A stretch of 64,000 bases of DNA from Bryobacterales bacterium. Its GTDB lineage: Bacteria > Acidobacteriota > Terriglobia > Bryobacterales > Bryobacteraceae. Each line of letters starts with the position of its first letter. Position 1 is the stretch's first letter. The position numbers and the translations under genes are program-made. The stretch lies in NCBI GenBank assembly GCA_003167255.1, contig PMTR01000033.1:41160-105159 (forward strand). The letters are read 5' to 3'. Of this stretch, positions 17,349-26,099 are shown one piece after another. A model generated the notes under the pieces. The model worked only from the letters and a program-made list of their open reading frames with translations. It did no database searches and was not told the origin of the DNA.

Positions 17349-18584
17349 ATGGAGCGTATGGTCGCGTTGAGTAGACCGGGACAATTCCTGCTTTGGATCG
17401 TCGCGGCCTTTGTCGCCATAGGGATCCTGGTGACCAACCTGATCTCCGAGTACCGCTCTCCGGTGACCAGGCACGCGCTGTACGTGGTGGGCGTCCCGGA
17501 AAAAGGCGCGGAGCTGTTTTTCGGGGGAAAGCGGTGCTCGGTGTGCCATGCGGTAAACGGCAAGGGAGGGCACGTGGGACCCGATCTGGGGACGATTCAC
17601 CCCGGCAGGCCGGCCATGGGCTGGCTGGCAACGGTCCTGTGGAACCATTCACCGGCCATGTGGAACCGCATGCGCGGTGTCACGCCGCCGCAGCTCGATC
17701 AGCAGGAGATGGCCCACATCCTCTCGTTTCTGTACCAGGCAGCGACAGAGGATCATCCTGGTGACGCCCGCGCCGGCGAGCTCGTATTCTCGATCAAGGG
17801 CTGCGTGCAGTGCCATGCGGTGCGCGGCGAAGGCGGTCATACCGCGCCGGAACTTTCGCAGGTGGCGGCCAGCGGGGATGCTGTCGCCTGGGTGAGAGCC
17901 ATGTGGAACCACGCGCAGCGAATGGTCGGGCCGATCTCCAGCAAGCTGGGCGAGTGGCCCGAGTTTCAGGGGGAGGAGATGAACCACCTGATCGCCTACG
18001 TGAGCGGCGGCCAGGGGCGGGGCGAGTTCGACGCGCGCTCGGGAAGTGTGCTCCGCGGCAGCGCCGAGCATGGATGGAAGGTGTTCCAGGAGAAGTGCAT
18101 CCAATGTCACTCAGTGAGCGGGGAAGGCGGCAAGATCGGGCCGGAGCTCGGTCCCGACCTCGACCTTCCGCACAGCACGGCGCGCTTTGCGACGATCTTG
18201 TGGAACCATGCTCCGGCCATGCTGGCGCGGGCCCGCCAGGTTTCCACGGTGATACCCGCCTTGGATGGCGAAGAAATCAAGGACGTGCAGACGTTCCTGA
18301 TCAGCCTGCAGTACTTCGAGCCGTCGGGCTCCGCATTGTTGGGCCAACGTGTGTTTGACGCGCGGGGATGCGCGCGGTGCCACGGCGCCAAAGCCGAAGG
18401 CACCCATGAGGGCCCGCGGCTCAAGCCCAGCGCCGACGTCTTCACTCCCGTTTCGCTGGCCAGCACGCTTTGGAATCACGGGCCCGGAATGTGGGCCCGC
18501 GCCCAGCAATTGGGCGTTGCCTGGCCGGCTCTGGAAAGCGCGGACCTCGGCAACCTTACCAGTTTCCTGAACGATTCGAAGTAA
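17349..18584 (+). CDS. Membrane-anchored tetraheme cytochrome of four fused class I domains
   Basis: 411 residues. An N-terminal membrane anchor (about 12-32) is followed by four repeated cytochrome c domains, each with one haem-binding motif: CSVCH, CVQCH, CIQCH and CARCH. Each haem motif is followed about 40-50 residues later by a repeated WNH segment with a nearby Met (for example LWNHSPAMW, MWNHAQRM, LWNHAPAM, LWNHGPGMW), the probable distal ligand region. This is tandem duplication of one domain. It likely passes electrons in the periplasm between the quinone-side proteins and the decaheme cytochrome encoded next. Confidence 0.88.
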   Translation: MERMVALSRPGQFLLWIVAAFVAIGILVTNLISEYRSPVTRHALYVVGVPEKGAELFFGGKRCSVCHAVNGKGGHVGPDLGTIHPGRPAMGWLATVLWNHSPAMWNRMRGVTPPQLDQQEMAHILSFLYQAATEDHPGDARAGELVFSIKGCVQCHAVRGEGGHTAPELSQVAASGDAVAWVRAMWNHAQRMVGPISSKLGEWPEFQGEEMNHLIAYVSGGQGRGEFDARSGSVLRGSAEHGWKVFQEKCIQCHSVSGEGGKIGPELGPDLDLPHSTARFATILWNHAPAMLARARQVSTVIPALDGEEIKDVQTFLISLQYFEPSGSALLGQRVFDARGCARCHGAKAEGTHEGPRLKPSADVFTPVSLASTLWNHGPGMWARAQQLGVAWPALESADLGNLTSFLNDSK

Positions 18585-18589
18585 TCAGA

Positions 18590-18716
18590 GGTGGGACAGA
18601 CGATCGGTTTGTGTCGTCTGTCAAGGTGGGACAGACGATCGGTTCTTGTCGTCTGTCAAGGCCCGCTGCTCCCCAATGAGGCATGACAGACCACGAAACC
18701 CGATGGTCTGTCCCAC
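18590..18716. repeat. Three GGACAG-family hairpins
   Basis: Three palindromes: gacagacga/tcgtctgtc at 18595-18622, the same stem again at 18630-18657, and gacagacca/tggtctgtc at 18685-18712 in reverse orientation. The stem base change (g to c) is compensated on the other arm. The rest of the 292-bp gap (18585-18876) holds no recognisable gene. Confidence 0.75.
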
Positions 18717-18876
18717 CGCATTGCCTGTAGCGAGATCGTACACGTTGTACGGAATTCGGACAGGCAAGTCCGTAAACTGGCCGGTTGGTGTTTGGGAGGG
18801 CTCGCTTCCAGCAGGCGGATGGATGGCCTCGCGCGGGGCGCGCTGCGGTGGTTACCAACGTGCTATCCCCGCGCTG

Positions 18877-19848
18877 ATGAAATCGCTATTCCTGCTGGCG
18901 TGGCTGCCGGGCTTGGCGCTCAGCGCATGGGGACAGGTTGCGGGTGGATCCGCATATGTCGGGAGCAACACCTGCGAGGAGTGCCATAAGCAGGGGTATC
19001 GAAGATTCTCCGCCACGAAGATGGCGAAGGTCTTTTTCGATGCTCCCAGAAATGACCTGGAGAAGCAGGGGTGCGAAGCCTGTCATGGTCCGGGACGGGA
19101 GCACGTCGAGGCGGCGCGGGAGCACGATCGCGTACGCGCGCAGGGGCAGGTCTATGCGGGGCCGCCGAGCGGCCAGTTCATTCTGCGCCTGGGCAAGGGC
19201 TCGCCGCTTTCGGCCAGCGAGCAGACCGCCCGCTGCCTGCAATGCCACGAAAAGGGCGGACGGCTGTTCTGGAAAGGCAGCGCGCACGAAGGACGGGGTC
19301 TGTCTTGCATGACGTGCCACCAGGTTCACCAGAACCGCCCGGCAGCGCCGGCCACAGCCGCGTTCAAGGAACCGCTGACCGGCAATACGCTGTTTCCGAC
19401 ACGGACGCAGATGGAGGTCTGCCTGGAATGCCACCCCATGCGGCGCGCGCAGCTTCAGCGGTCATCGCACATGCCGCTGCGCGAAGGCGAGATGACTTGC
19501 GCGAGTTGCCATAACCCGCACGGCAGCCCGAACCCCAAGCTGCTGGTGGCGGCTTCGGTCAACGAAACCTGCTACAAGTGCCACCCGGAGCGGCGCGGGC
19601 CCTTTCTGTGGGAGCATCCGCCGGTGATGGAGAGCTGCCTGAACTGCCATGAGCCGCACGGCTCTACGCGGCCGCAGTTGCTGAAGGTCAGCCCGCCGCG
19701 CCTCTGCCAGGAGTGTCACGACTCGACCGGCCATCCGGGCCAGCCTCACCTCGCCACGGAGCGTTACGTATTCAACCGGGGATGCACGAACTGCCACTCC
19801 CAGATCCATGGGTCGAACCACCCGTCGGGTAGCAGGTTCCAACGCTGA
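18877..19848 (+). CDS. Decaheme c-type cytochrome, DmsE/MtrA-like
   Basis: 323 residues from ATG 18877 (MKSLFLLAWLPGLALSAWG signal peptide). Ten CxxCH motifs are present: CEECH, CEACH, CLQCH, CMTCH, CLECH, CASCH, CYKCH, CLNCH, CQECH and CTNCH, with NPHG and EPHG segments after two of them as in the DmsE/MtrA family. Such proteins fill an outer-membrane barrel and conduct electrons across the membrane. The barrel gene follows after 11 bp, the standard MtrA-MtrB pairing. Confidence 0.9.
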   Translation: MKSLFLLAWLPGLALSAWGQVAGGSAYVGSNTCEECHKQGYRRFSATKMAKVFFDAPRNDLEKQGCEACHGPGREHVEAAREHDRVRAQGQVYAGPPSGQFILRLGKGSPLSASEQTARCLQCHEKGGRLFWKGSAHEGRGLSCMTCHQVHQNRPAAPATAAFKEPLTGNTLFPTRTQMEVCLECHPMRRAQLQRSSHMPLREGEMTCASCHNPHGSPNPKLLVAASVNETCYKCHPERRGPFLWEHPPVMESCLNCHEPHGSTRPQLLKVSPPRLCQECHDSTGHPGQPHLATERYVFNRGCTNCHSQIHGSNHPSGSRFQR

Positions 19849-19859
19849 AGGAGCATCCA

Positions 19860-22073
19860 ATGAACTTGCACAGAACGAGAATCCTTGGACGCCGCTTCCA
19901 ACCCATCCTGCTTCTGCCGTTGGCGTTTCTGCTGAAGCCGGTTCTGCACGCCCAGGAAACAGGCCCGGAGCGCGGGAACCTCGAAATCGGGGTGCGCGCG
20001 CTGGCGGGCGATCACAATTCCTCCCAATTCAACGAGTACCGCGATCTCCATCCGGGCTTTTTCGTGCAGGACTTTCAAACCAGCCTGGACCACCTGTTCC
20101 ACGGAAACTACTTTCTGACGGTGCAGACGCGCGACAGCCTGCAGAAAGATCAGCGTTTCCGCGTGACCTTCGGCGATACCAGCAAATTCAAATTCGAATT
20201 CGACTGGGACTCCACGCCGCACGAATTCAGCAACTCCGCCATGACGCTGTTCACGCCCGGCAGCCCGGGAGTGTTCACCATCCCCACCGCGGTGCGCAAC
20301 AATCTCATTAACAGTCCGGCCAGCCTGCCCACCATGCTGCAGTTCGCCACGGGGGCAAACACCGCGTCGAGGCGGCAGCTCGGCGGCGGCAAGTTCACCT
20401 ATACGCCCAATGGCGCCTGGGCGCTGTTCCTGCAGTACTCGCACGAAAAGGAGAGCGGCTATCGGCCGTTCGGCTCGCTGCTCAACTCCTCCAATATGCT
20501 GGAACTGCCCGAGCCCACCGACTACCGGACGGACGAGCTCAAGGCGGGAGTGGAATACGGCAACAGCCGCGGCGGGTTTCAGGCGGGCTACTCGGCTTCG
20601 ATCTTCAACAACCAAGCGCCGGCGCTGCAGTGGCAAAACCCGTTTAACAGCGTCAGTGCGGTCAGCAACTCGTCGCAGGGCCAAATCGCGCTATACCCGG
20701 ACAACACGGCGCAATCGCTGGAATTTGCCGGCGCCGTGAATCTCTCCGCTTCCACGCGCCTCATGGCTTACATTTCGCCGGAGTGGATGCGGCAGAACTC
20801 GGCGTTCCTGCCTTACACGGTCAACTCGGCGGTGACCGGCGTGGCGCCGCTTCCGGCCACCAGCCTGAACGGAAAAAAGACGCGGCTCGCCATGAACTAC
20901 ACGCTGGCCAGCCATCCAGTCAAGGATCTGCTGGTCACGGTGCGTTACCGCGATTACGATTACATCAACGACACGCCCAGCCTGCTGTTCCAGAACTACG
21001 TGCAAACCGATAGCAGCGTCAACGCCCTGGCCCGGCAGAGCCTGCCGTATTCCTTCAACCGGCAGACCGCGGGCGTGGACGCCACCTGGATGCTTCACAA
21101 AGGCGACGCCCTTACGTTGGGGTATAACTTCGAGAACCTGGACCGGCAATATCGCGATGTGGCCAAATCGCAGGAGCATACCGGTTGGGTGACGCTCGAT
21201 CTCAACCCCAGGAAGTGGATCTTCTTCCGGGGCTCCTACCGGCTGGCGAAGCGCGATCCGCAGAATTACGACCTCAGCCGCAATATAGACCTGCTGGATC
21301 CACAGGGAGAAGGCGCCACCGCCGTAGCCATGCCCGCAGGCTGGGAACTCTTTGACGAGGCAGCCCGCACGCGCTACAAGGCCGATGCGCTGCTGGAGAT
21401 CGATCCCACCGACCGCCTCGAACTGACGGCTTCCTACGAAAATCAGCAGGAGCGCTACAACGACACCATTTACGGAATGCTGGGCAACCGCAACATGGAA
21501 TCGACCATCGATGGAAGCTATACCCTGAGCGCCCATGTTTCACTGGTGGCTAATTACGCCTACGAAACGTATAAGACCGATCAACGCTCGCGCCAGTATT
21601 CCGGACCAAGCGGCAGCAACCCGGCTAACGACACGTCTAATAACGACTGGGAAAGTTACATCCGGGATGGCGTCAACACCGTTGGGGGTGGCGTCAGCGT
21701 ATCCGGGCTGCGCAGGAAGCTCACATTCGACGGTCTCTACAGCCTGTCGATGGCCAAGGGGAATATCCTCAACCGGACGCTCGGCAACCCGCTGCTCGCG
21801 GGCTTCCTGGTAACCACGGCGCAAGATTATCCGGAGACCGGCACCCGGTTCCACACCGTGACCGCCGCCGTGCGGTACAAGCTGACCAACAGCGTATTCT
21901 GCAGGGCGGAATACCGCCTCGAGCGCTACGACCAGGCGGACTTCCAGACGGCTGTCATGACTCCGTACATGGTTCCGCTCGATTCCAGAACGAATACCTC
22001 TATATTCCTGGGGGCCAGTGTTCCCGGGTATCATGTAAATATTTTGTCGTTATCGCTGGACTACAGGTTCTAA
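19860..22073 (+). CDS. MtrB/PioB-type decaheme-associated outer-membrane barrel
   Basis: 737 residues with a signal peptide (about 1-30), then many alternating beta-strand segments typical of a large barrel (for example RFRVTFGDTSKFKFEFDWD and KAGVEYGNSRGGFQAGYSAS), ending in YHVNILSLSLDYRF with the C-terminal aromatic residue expected for outer-membrane insertion. The MtrB/PioB family forms the sheath around a decaheme cytochrome. The family call rests on pattern, length and the direct neighbourhood of the decaheme gene. No outer-surface (MtrC/OmcA-type) cytochrome gene is seen. Confidence 0.82.
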   Translation: MNLHRTRILGRRFQPILLLPLAFLLKPVLHAQETGPERGNLEIGVRALAGDHNSSQFNEYRDLHPGFFVQDFQTSLDHLFHGNYFLTVQTRDSLQKDQRFRVTFGDTSKFKFEFDWDSTPHEFSNSAMTLFTPGSPGVFTIPTAVRNNLINSPASLPTMLQFATGANTASRRQLGGGKFTYTPNGAWALFLQYSHEKESGYRPFGSLLNSSNMLELPEPTDYRTDELKAGVEYGNSRGGFQAGYSASIFNNQAPALQWQNPFNSVSAVSNSSQGQIALYPDNTAQSLEFAGAVNLSASTRLMAYISPEWMRQNSAFLPYTVNSAVTGVAPLPATSLNGKKTRLAMNYTLASHPVKDLLVTVRYRDYDYINDTPSLLFQNYVQTDSSVNALARQSLPYSFNRQTAGVDATWMLHKGDALTLGYNFENLDRQYRDVAKSQEHTGWVTLDLNPRKWIFFRGSYRLAKRDPQNYDLSRNIDLLDPQGEGATAVAMPAGWELFDEAARTRYKADALLEIDPTDRLELTASYENQQERYNDTIYGMLGNRNMESTIDGSYTLSAHVSLVANYAYETYKTDQRSRQYSGPSGSNPANDTSNNDWESYIRDGVNTVGGGVSVSGLRRKLTFDGLYSLSMAKGNILNRTLGNPLLAGFLVTTAQDYPETGTRFHTVTAAVRYKLTNSVFCRAEYRLERYDQADFQTAVMTPYMVPLDSRTNTSIFLGASVPGYHVNILSLSLDYRF

Positions 22074-22089
22074 AGCAAAGGAGAAATCA

Positions 22090-22503
22090 ATGCATCGAAC
22101 TATCCATATCGTTCTCGCCGCGGCTTGCGTGGCGTCTTGTGGGGTGATGGTCGTTCGGGCCGGAGACGTCGGCCCGCGAATCATCGACGTCACCGCCGAC
22201 GCGGACAACCGGTTCAAGATCCCGAAAATGAAGGATCCGGTGATCACCATGAAGGCGAACGAGGTGGCGGTCCTGCGGATCACCGCGCACCGGGGCGGAG
22301 AGTGGGATGAAAAGGACGGGTCCATTCATACCTTCACGATCAATGCTTTGAAGGACCGCGGCTGGAATTTCCGTTTGAAAGAGGGGACCCAGAAATTCCC
22401 GGTAGTGGCGCCTTCCGAGCCCGGAGAGTACGTGGTGGAGTGCACGGTGAAGTGCGGCAAGGGGCACGACGATATGAAGATGAAGCTGGTGGTGACCCCG
22501 TAG
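22090..22503 (+). CDS. Secreted cupredoxin with a CuA-type ligand set
   Basis: 137 residues with a signal peptide. The copper ligands are visible: His in GSIHTFTINAL and the cluster CTVKCGKGHDDM, which has the C-x3-C-x3-H-x2-M spacing of the binuclear CuA site in cytochrome oxidase subunit II and N2O reductase, rather than the single-Cys pattern of plastocyanin-like proteins. There is no oxidase subunit nearby, so it is probably a soluble electron carrier within this module. A ribosome-binding site (aaggag) precedes the ATG. Confidence 0.82.
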   Translation: MHRTIHIVLAAACVASCGVMVVRAGDVGPRIIDVTADADNRFKIPKMKDPVITMKANEVAVLRITAHRGGEWDEKDGSIHTFTINALKDRGWNFRLKEGTQKFPVVAPSEPGEYVVECTVKCGKGHDDMKMKLVVTP

Positions 22504-22511
22504 GGGACGGC

Positions 22512-23342
22512 ATGGAAGCCACGCGGCGCGGTTTCATTCAATTTCTGGCCCGGGGCACGGGCCTGCTGTTGGTCTCCTGGGTGGTGGTAAGGACGGTGGC
22601 GGCGCATCTGTTCCACGCGAAGCTGCCTCCGCGATCCGTGGCGCCCGGGAAACAACGATGGGTGATGGTCATCGATCTGGCCAAGTGCGACGGTTGCCGG
22701 GACTGCACCAAGGCCTGCACCAAGATGCATTTCGTGCCGCCAATGCAGGAATGGATCAAGGTCTACGAGATAGCCGATAATTCGGCCGCGGGATCCTATT
22801 TCCTGCCGCGCACCTGCATGCACTGCGACAACCCGCCGTGCGTGCGCGGCTGCCCGGTAGGAGCCACCTATAAGCGCACCGACGGCATTGTCATGATGGA
22901 CCAGGAGCGCTGTATCGGCTGCCGCAACTGCATAGCCCAGTGCCCCTATTCGGCGCGGGCGTTCAACTGGTCGGAGCCGCCGCACACGCCGGAAGAACTC
23001 GCGCAGCCTTATTCGGTGGAGCACAACTACCCGCACCGCAAGGGAGTCGTCGAGAAGTGCATTCTGTGCCCGGAAATGCTGCGCATGGGCATGCTCCCCG
23101 GCTGCGCGGAACACTGCACCATGGGGGCCATTTACTTCGGGGACGAATTCGAGGATGCCGTCACCAACAGCAAGGGCGACACGGTCCAGTTCTCCAGGAT
23201 CGCGGCCAAGGGCGCGGGATTCCGGCTCATGGAAGAACTCGGCACGGAGCCGCGCATCTACTACCTGCCGCCGGTCAACCGCAAGTATCCTTCGCCCACG
23301 GAAAAACACCAGCACGACGCCGACATGGCGAACCCCGCCTAG
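22512..23342 (+). CDS. Four-cluster ferredoxin-like subunit (NrfC/PsrB/DmsB type)
   Basis: 276 residues from ATG 22512. The N-terminus TRRGFIQFLARGTGLLLVSW resembles a Tat signal or membrane anchor. Four Cys sets are visible: CDGCRDCTKAC, CMHCDNPPCVRGCP, CIGCRNCIAQCP and CILCPEMLRMG...CAEHC, enough for four [4Fe-4S] clusters. Such subunits pass electrons between an NrfD-type quinone protein and a catalytic or cytochrome partner. It sits 8 bp after the cupredoxin gene and 9 bp before the NrfD gene. No molybdopterin catalytic subunit is encoded here. Confidence 0.9.
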   Translation: MEATRRGFIQFLARGTGLLLVSWVVVRTVAAHLFHAKLPPRSVAPGKQRWVMVIDLAKCDGCRDCTKACTKMHFVPPMQEWIKVYEIADNSAAGSYFLPRTCMHCDNPPCVRGCPVGATYKRTDGIVMMDQERCIGCRNCIAQCPYSARAFNWSEPPHTPEELAQPYSVEHNYPHRKGVVEKCILCPEMLRMGMLPGCAEHCTMGAIYFGDEFEDAVTNSKGDTVQFSRIAAKGAGFRLMEELGTEPRIYYLPPVNRKYPSPTEKHQHDADMANPA

Positions 23343-23351
23343 GGAGGCAAT

Positions 23352-25397
23352 GTGAACCAACGAGAGAATAACCTGATGCAGACGCTGGACATGTCCAACC
23401 CGAAGTTTCGGGCGTGGGTGGGGCTGCTCGGGGCGGTCATTCTATGGGGCGCCTTCGCATACAGCCTGCAGTTGCGCCATGGCCTGGCGGAGACCGGGAT
23501 GCGCGACCAGATTTCCTGGGGCCTGTACATTTCGAACTTCGTTTTCTTTATCGGGATCAGCCATGCAGGCACGCTGATATCCGCCATTCTCCGCGTCACC
23601 GACGCGGATTGGCGGCGGCCCATCACGAGGATGGCGGAAGGCATCACGGTGGTGGCCCTCTGCATCGGAGGCACCATGGTGCTGATCGATCTCGGGCGGC
23701 CCGACCGTGCGCTGAACCTGTTCCGCTACCCGCGGATCCAATCGCCCATTGTCTGGGATGTGCTTTCCGTCAGCACCTACCTCAGCGGGTGCCTGATCTA
23801 CTTCTACCTGCCGTTAATGCCGGACCTGGCGATCCTCGCCGAGGAGGCCAACCTGGGCAGCTTCCGGCGCCGCGTCTACCAGCTTCTTTCGCTGGGGTGG
23901 ACGGGAACGCCCGGCGAGTGGCGCCTCCTGGAGAAGGCGATTTCGGTGACGGCGGTGATGATTATTCCGCTGGCTATTTCGGTCCACACGGTGGTGTCGT
24001 GGATCTTCGCCATGACCCTGCGGCCCGGTTGGGACAGCAGCATATTTGGGCCGTATTTCGTGGTGGGAGCCATCTATTCGGGCGCCGCCGCGGTGGTGCT
24101 GGCGATGTGCATCCTGCGGAGTGTGCTGCACCTGGAGGAATACCTCGAGCCAGTGCACTTCCGCAACCTGGGGCTGCTGCTGCTCTCGTTCTCGCTGCTG
24201 TACCTGTATTTCAACGTGAACGAATACCTGACGGTGGCTTACAAGTTTCAGGGCGGCGAGAAACTGCTGCTCGACCGGCTGTTCAGCGGCGACTACGCGC
24301 CGTACTTCTGGACAGTTCAGGTGGTGGGAGTGCTTCTGCCGATGCTGCTGATGATGGCGGTGCTCGGCCCCAAGCGCTACCGGCATTTCACCGTGCCGGG
24401 ATTGGGTCTGGCTTCGTTCCTGGCGATTGCCGGCGCGTGGGCCAAGCGCTACCTCATCGTCGTGCCGACGCTTTCCAGCCCCTTCCTGCCCATCCAGCGG
24501 GTTCCGGAGAGTTGGGGCCACTATACTCCGACCTGGATTGAATGGTCGATCACCGCGGCCGCCTTTGCCGCGTTTCTGCTTCTTTACACCCTGCTCGTGA
24601 AGTTTTTCCCGGTGGTGTCGGTGTGGGAGACCCGGCATATGGAGCCGCCCGCCGAAGAGATGGAGACCGTATCCGGCTTCGGTCCGCGGGCGTGGGGTTC
24701 CGCGGCGCGGCTTTCGCTGATATTAGTGGGCATTTTGCTGGTTGGCGCGACGCTGGCTCGTGCGGAAGAGAAACCGGTGGCGGGGCCGACGACGCTCTCG
24801 GTGACCTGGAGCAACCTTCCATCGGCGGCAGTCCCGAAGATGGAGGACGCACGCACAGATCCGGCGCCGGGCACGCCGTGGCAAATCGGCGCTTTTGCCG
24901 GAGGCATGCCGCACTTCTGGAACTCGCCCGGCAATGCGGCCAAGAGCCCCGGAGTCTACCCCGTCGTCTCGGTGGCCGCGCAGTTGAAGGACGTAAAAGG
25001 CCAGGCGCTCTCCTTCCAGCCGGTGAAGTTCAAGCTGAAGACGTCGCTCGGGTGGCTGGATTTCGGCGCGCGGCCTACCGACGATGAGGGCAAAGTGGCG
25101 TTGGTGGTCCGCGATCGCCGTTACGGGAGCTATCCCGTCTCGGTAGCCTACCCCGGAGACGGCGTGCACCAGCCCAGCCTCGGCGAGACCATCGTCGAGT
25201 TCGGCCTGCGTCCCGCGGCGGCGCTGCCGGAAGGCGGCGTGCTGACATCGCCGACTTTCACTCCCGAGATCGGCCTGCCATTTGTGCTTTTCTACGGCTC
25301 CATGTGGTGCGTCTTCGCGTACTCGCTGGGGTACCTCGTAATTTGGAAGATGCGCGCGGCGCGGCAGGCAATCGCGCTGAAGCCGGACACCCAGTGA
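23352..25397 (+). CDS. NrfD/PsrC-type quinone protein with a C-terminal Ig-like domain
   Basis: 681 residues, GTG start with gggagg correctly placed. Residues about 20-430 carry the NrfD pattern of eight or more transmembrane helices, including WGLYISNFVFFIGISHAGTL and YLYFNVNEYLTVAYKFQGGE. Unusually, a further helix (LSLILVGILLVGATLARA) leads to a periplasmic beta-rich domain (about 470-640: LKDVKGQALSFQPVKFKLKT, YPVSVAYPGDGVHQPSLGET) like an Ig/bacterial sandwich domain, and a last helix closes the protein. Family members without this tail are about 400 residues. The tail may dock the cupredoxin or a cytochrome. Confidence 0.88.
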   Translation: MNQRENNLMQTLDMSNPKFRAWVGLLGAVILWGAFAYSLQLRHGLAETGMRDQISWGLYISNFVFFIGISHAGTLISAILRVTDADWRRPITRMAEGITVVALCIGGTMVLIDLGRPDRALNLFRYPRIQSPIVWDVLSVSTYLSGCLIYFYLPLMPDLAILAEEANLGSFRRRVYQLLSLGWTGTPGEWRLLEKAISVTAVMIIPLAISVHTVVSWIFAMTLRPGWDSSIFGPYFVVGAIYSGAAAVVLAMCILRSVLHLEEYLEPVHFRNLGLLLLSFSLLYLYFNVNEYLTVAYKFQGGEKLLLDRLFSGDYAPYFWTVQVVGVLLPMLLMMAVLGPKRYRHFTVPGLGLASFLAIAGAWAKRYLIVVPTLSSPFLPIQRVPESWGHYTPTWIEWSITAAAFAAFLLLYTLLVKFFPVVSVWETRHMEPPAEEMETVSGFGPRAWGSAARLSLILVGILLVGATLARAEEKPVAGPTTLSVTWSNLPSAAVPKMEDARTDPAPGTPWQIGAFAGGMPHFWNSPGNAAKSPGVYPVVSVAAQLKDVKGQALSFQPVKFKLKTSLGWLDFGARPTDDEGKVALVVRDRRYGSYPVSVAYPGDGVHQPSLGETIVEFGLRPAAALPEGGVLTSPTFTPEIGLPFVLFYGSMWCVFAYSLGYLVIWKMRAARQAIALKPDTQ

Positions 25398-25477
25398 CCG
25401 AGAGGAGCTCCGAAGCGTTCGCCCAGTCGCGCGCAGGCGAGTTCCTTCTCTCTGCTATACTTCCGTCAAAGGAGACG

Positions 25478-25933
25478 ATGGCCTTGGAGGGTCAGCACTG
25501 GCGGCAACGGGCGAAAGACCTTCCGTGGGCCTCTTTCCTGGCCACGCTCCTGCCGGCGTGGCGCTCAGCCGCGGCAGCGCTCCTACTCCTTGTCTTCCTA
25601 ATCCCGTACGGTTTCGGTTTGGCCGGGCTCGCCGAACGCGAGAGGCCGGCCTGCGGCATGCAATGCTGCAAAGGCTCCAAGGCCAGTTGCTGCCGAAGAT
25701 CCAGCAAGAACGCGAACCAGGCCGGCCCAGGCTGGGTCGCCTCGTCGAAGTGCCCAGGTAGTTGCGAACAACTTCCTGCGGCGTCCGGAACACTTTCGGC
25801 GAGTCTTGTCGCATCCCGGATCGCGGTCACCCCAGTCGGCCCGGTGTCGCGTCTGCGAATCTCGGCCGGCTCACCGCGCGGATCCTCCGAGGCTGGTTTC
25901 GCTCTCTTTGAACGGCCGCCTCCCTGCGTCTAG
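25478..25933 (+). CDS. Cys-rich membrane-anchored small protein
   Basis: 151 residues from ATG 25478 (aaaggag just upstream). One hydrophobic segment (SAAAALLLLVFLIPYGFGL) is followed by a Cys cluster CGMQCCKGSKASCC and a later CPGSC. The cluster suggests metal binding or disulfides outside the membrane. It precedes the TonB-type receptor by 166 bp in the same orientation; similar Cys-rich proteins beside such receptors suggest metal handling, but this is inference. I do not recognise a named family. Confidence 0.55.
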   Translation: MALEGQHWRQRAKDLPWASFLATLLPAWRSAAAALLLLVFLIPYGFGLAGLAERERPACGMQCCKGSKASCCRRSSKNANQAGPGWVASSKCPGSCEQLPAASGTLSASLVASRIAVTPVGPVSRLRISAGSPRGSSEAGFALFERPPPCV

Positions 25934-25954
25934 CCCCCATTCCTGTTCACTCAA

Positions 25955-26042
25955 GTAGGACAGGCCATCGTCTTTCGTGGCCTGTCATGCCTCGCTGAAG
26001 CACGGCCGCTTGACAGACGACGTAAACCGATCGTCTGTCCCA
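25955..26042. repeat. Two GGACAG-family hairpins
   Basis: gacaggcca/tggcctgtc at 25959-25986 and gacagacga/tcgtctgtc at 26012-26039. They belong to the same family as 18590-18716, with compensated stem changes, and lie in the gap before the TonB-type receptor. Confidence 0.75.
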
Positions 26043-26099
26043 CTCGGCTGCGGCCAACCATCCAACGCAGGGAAAGAGTTCTGAACCAGGAGATCTGAA

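Noticed and set aside
17172-18876. Sigma-54 promoters before the cytochrome genes
   Set aside because: No GG-N10-GC element with good flanks was found upstream of either cytochrome gene, despite the adjacent NtrC-type regulator.
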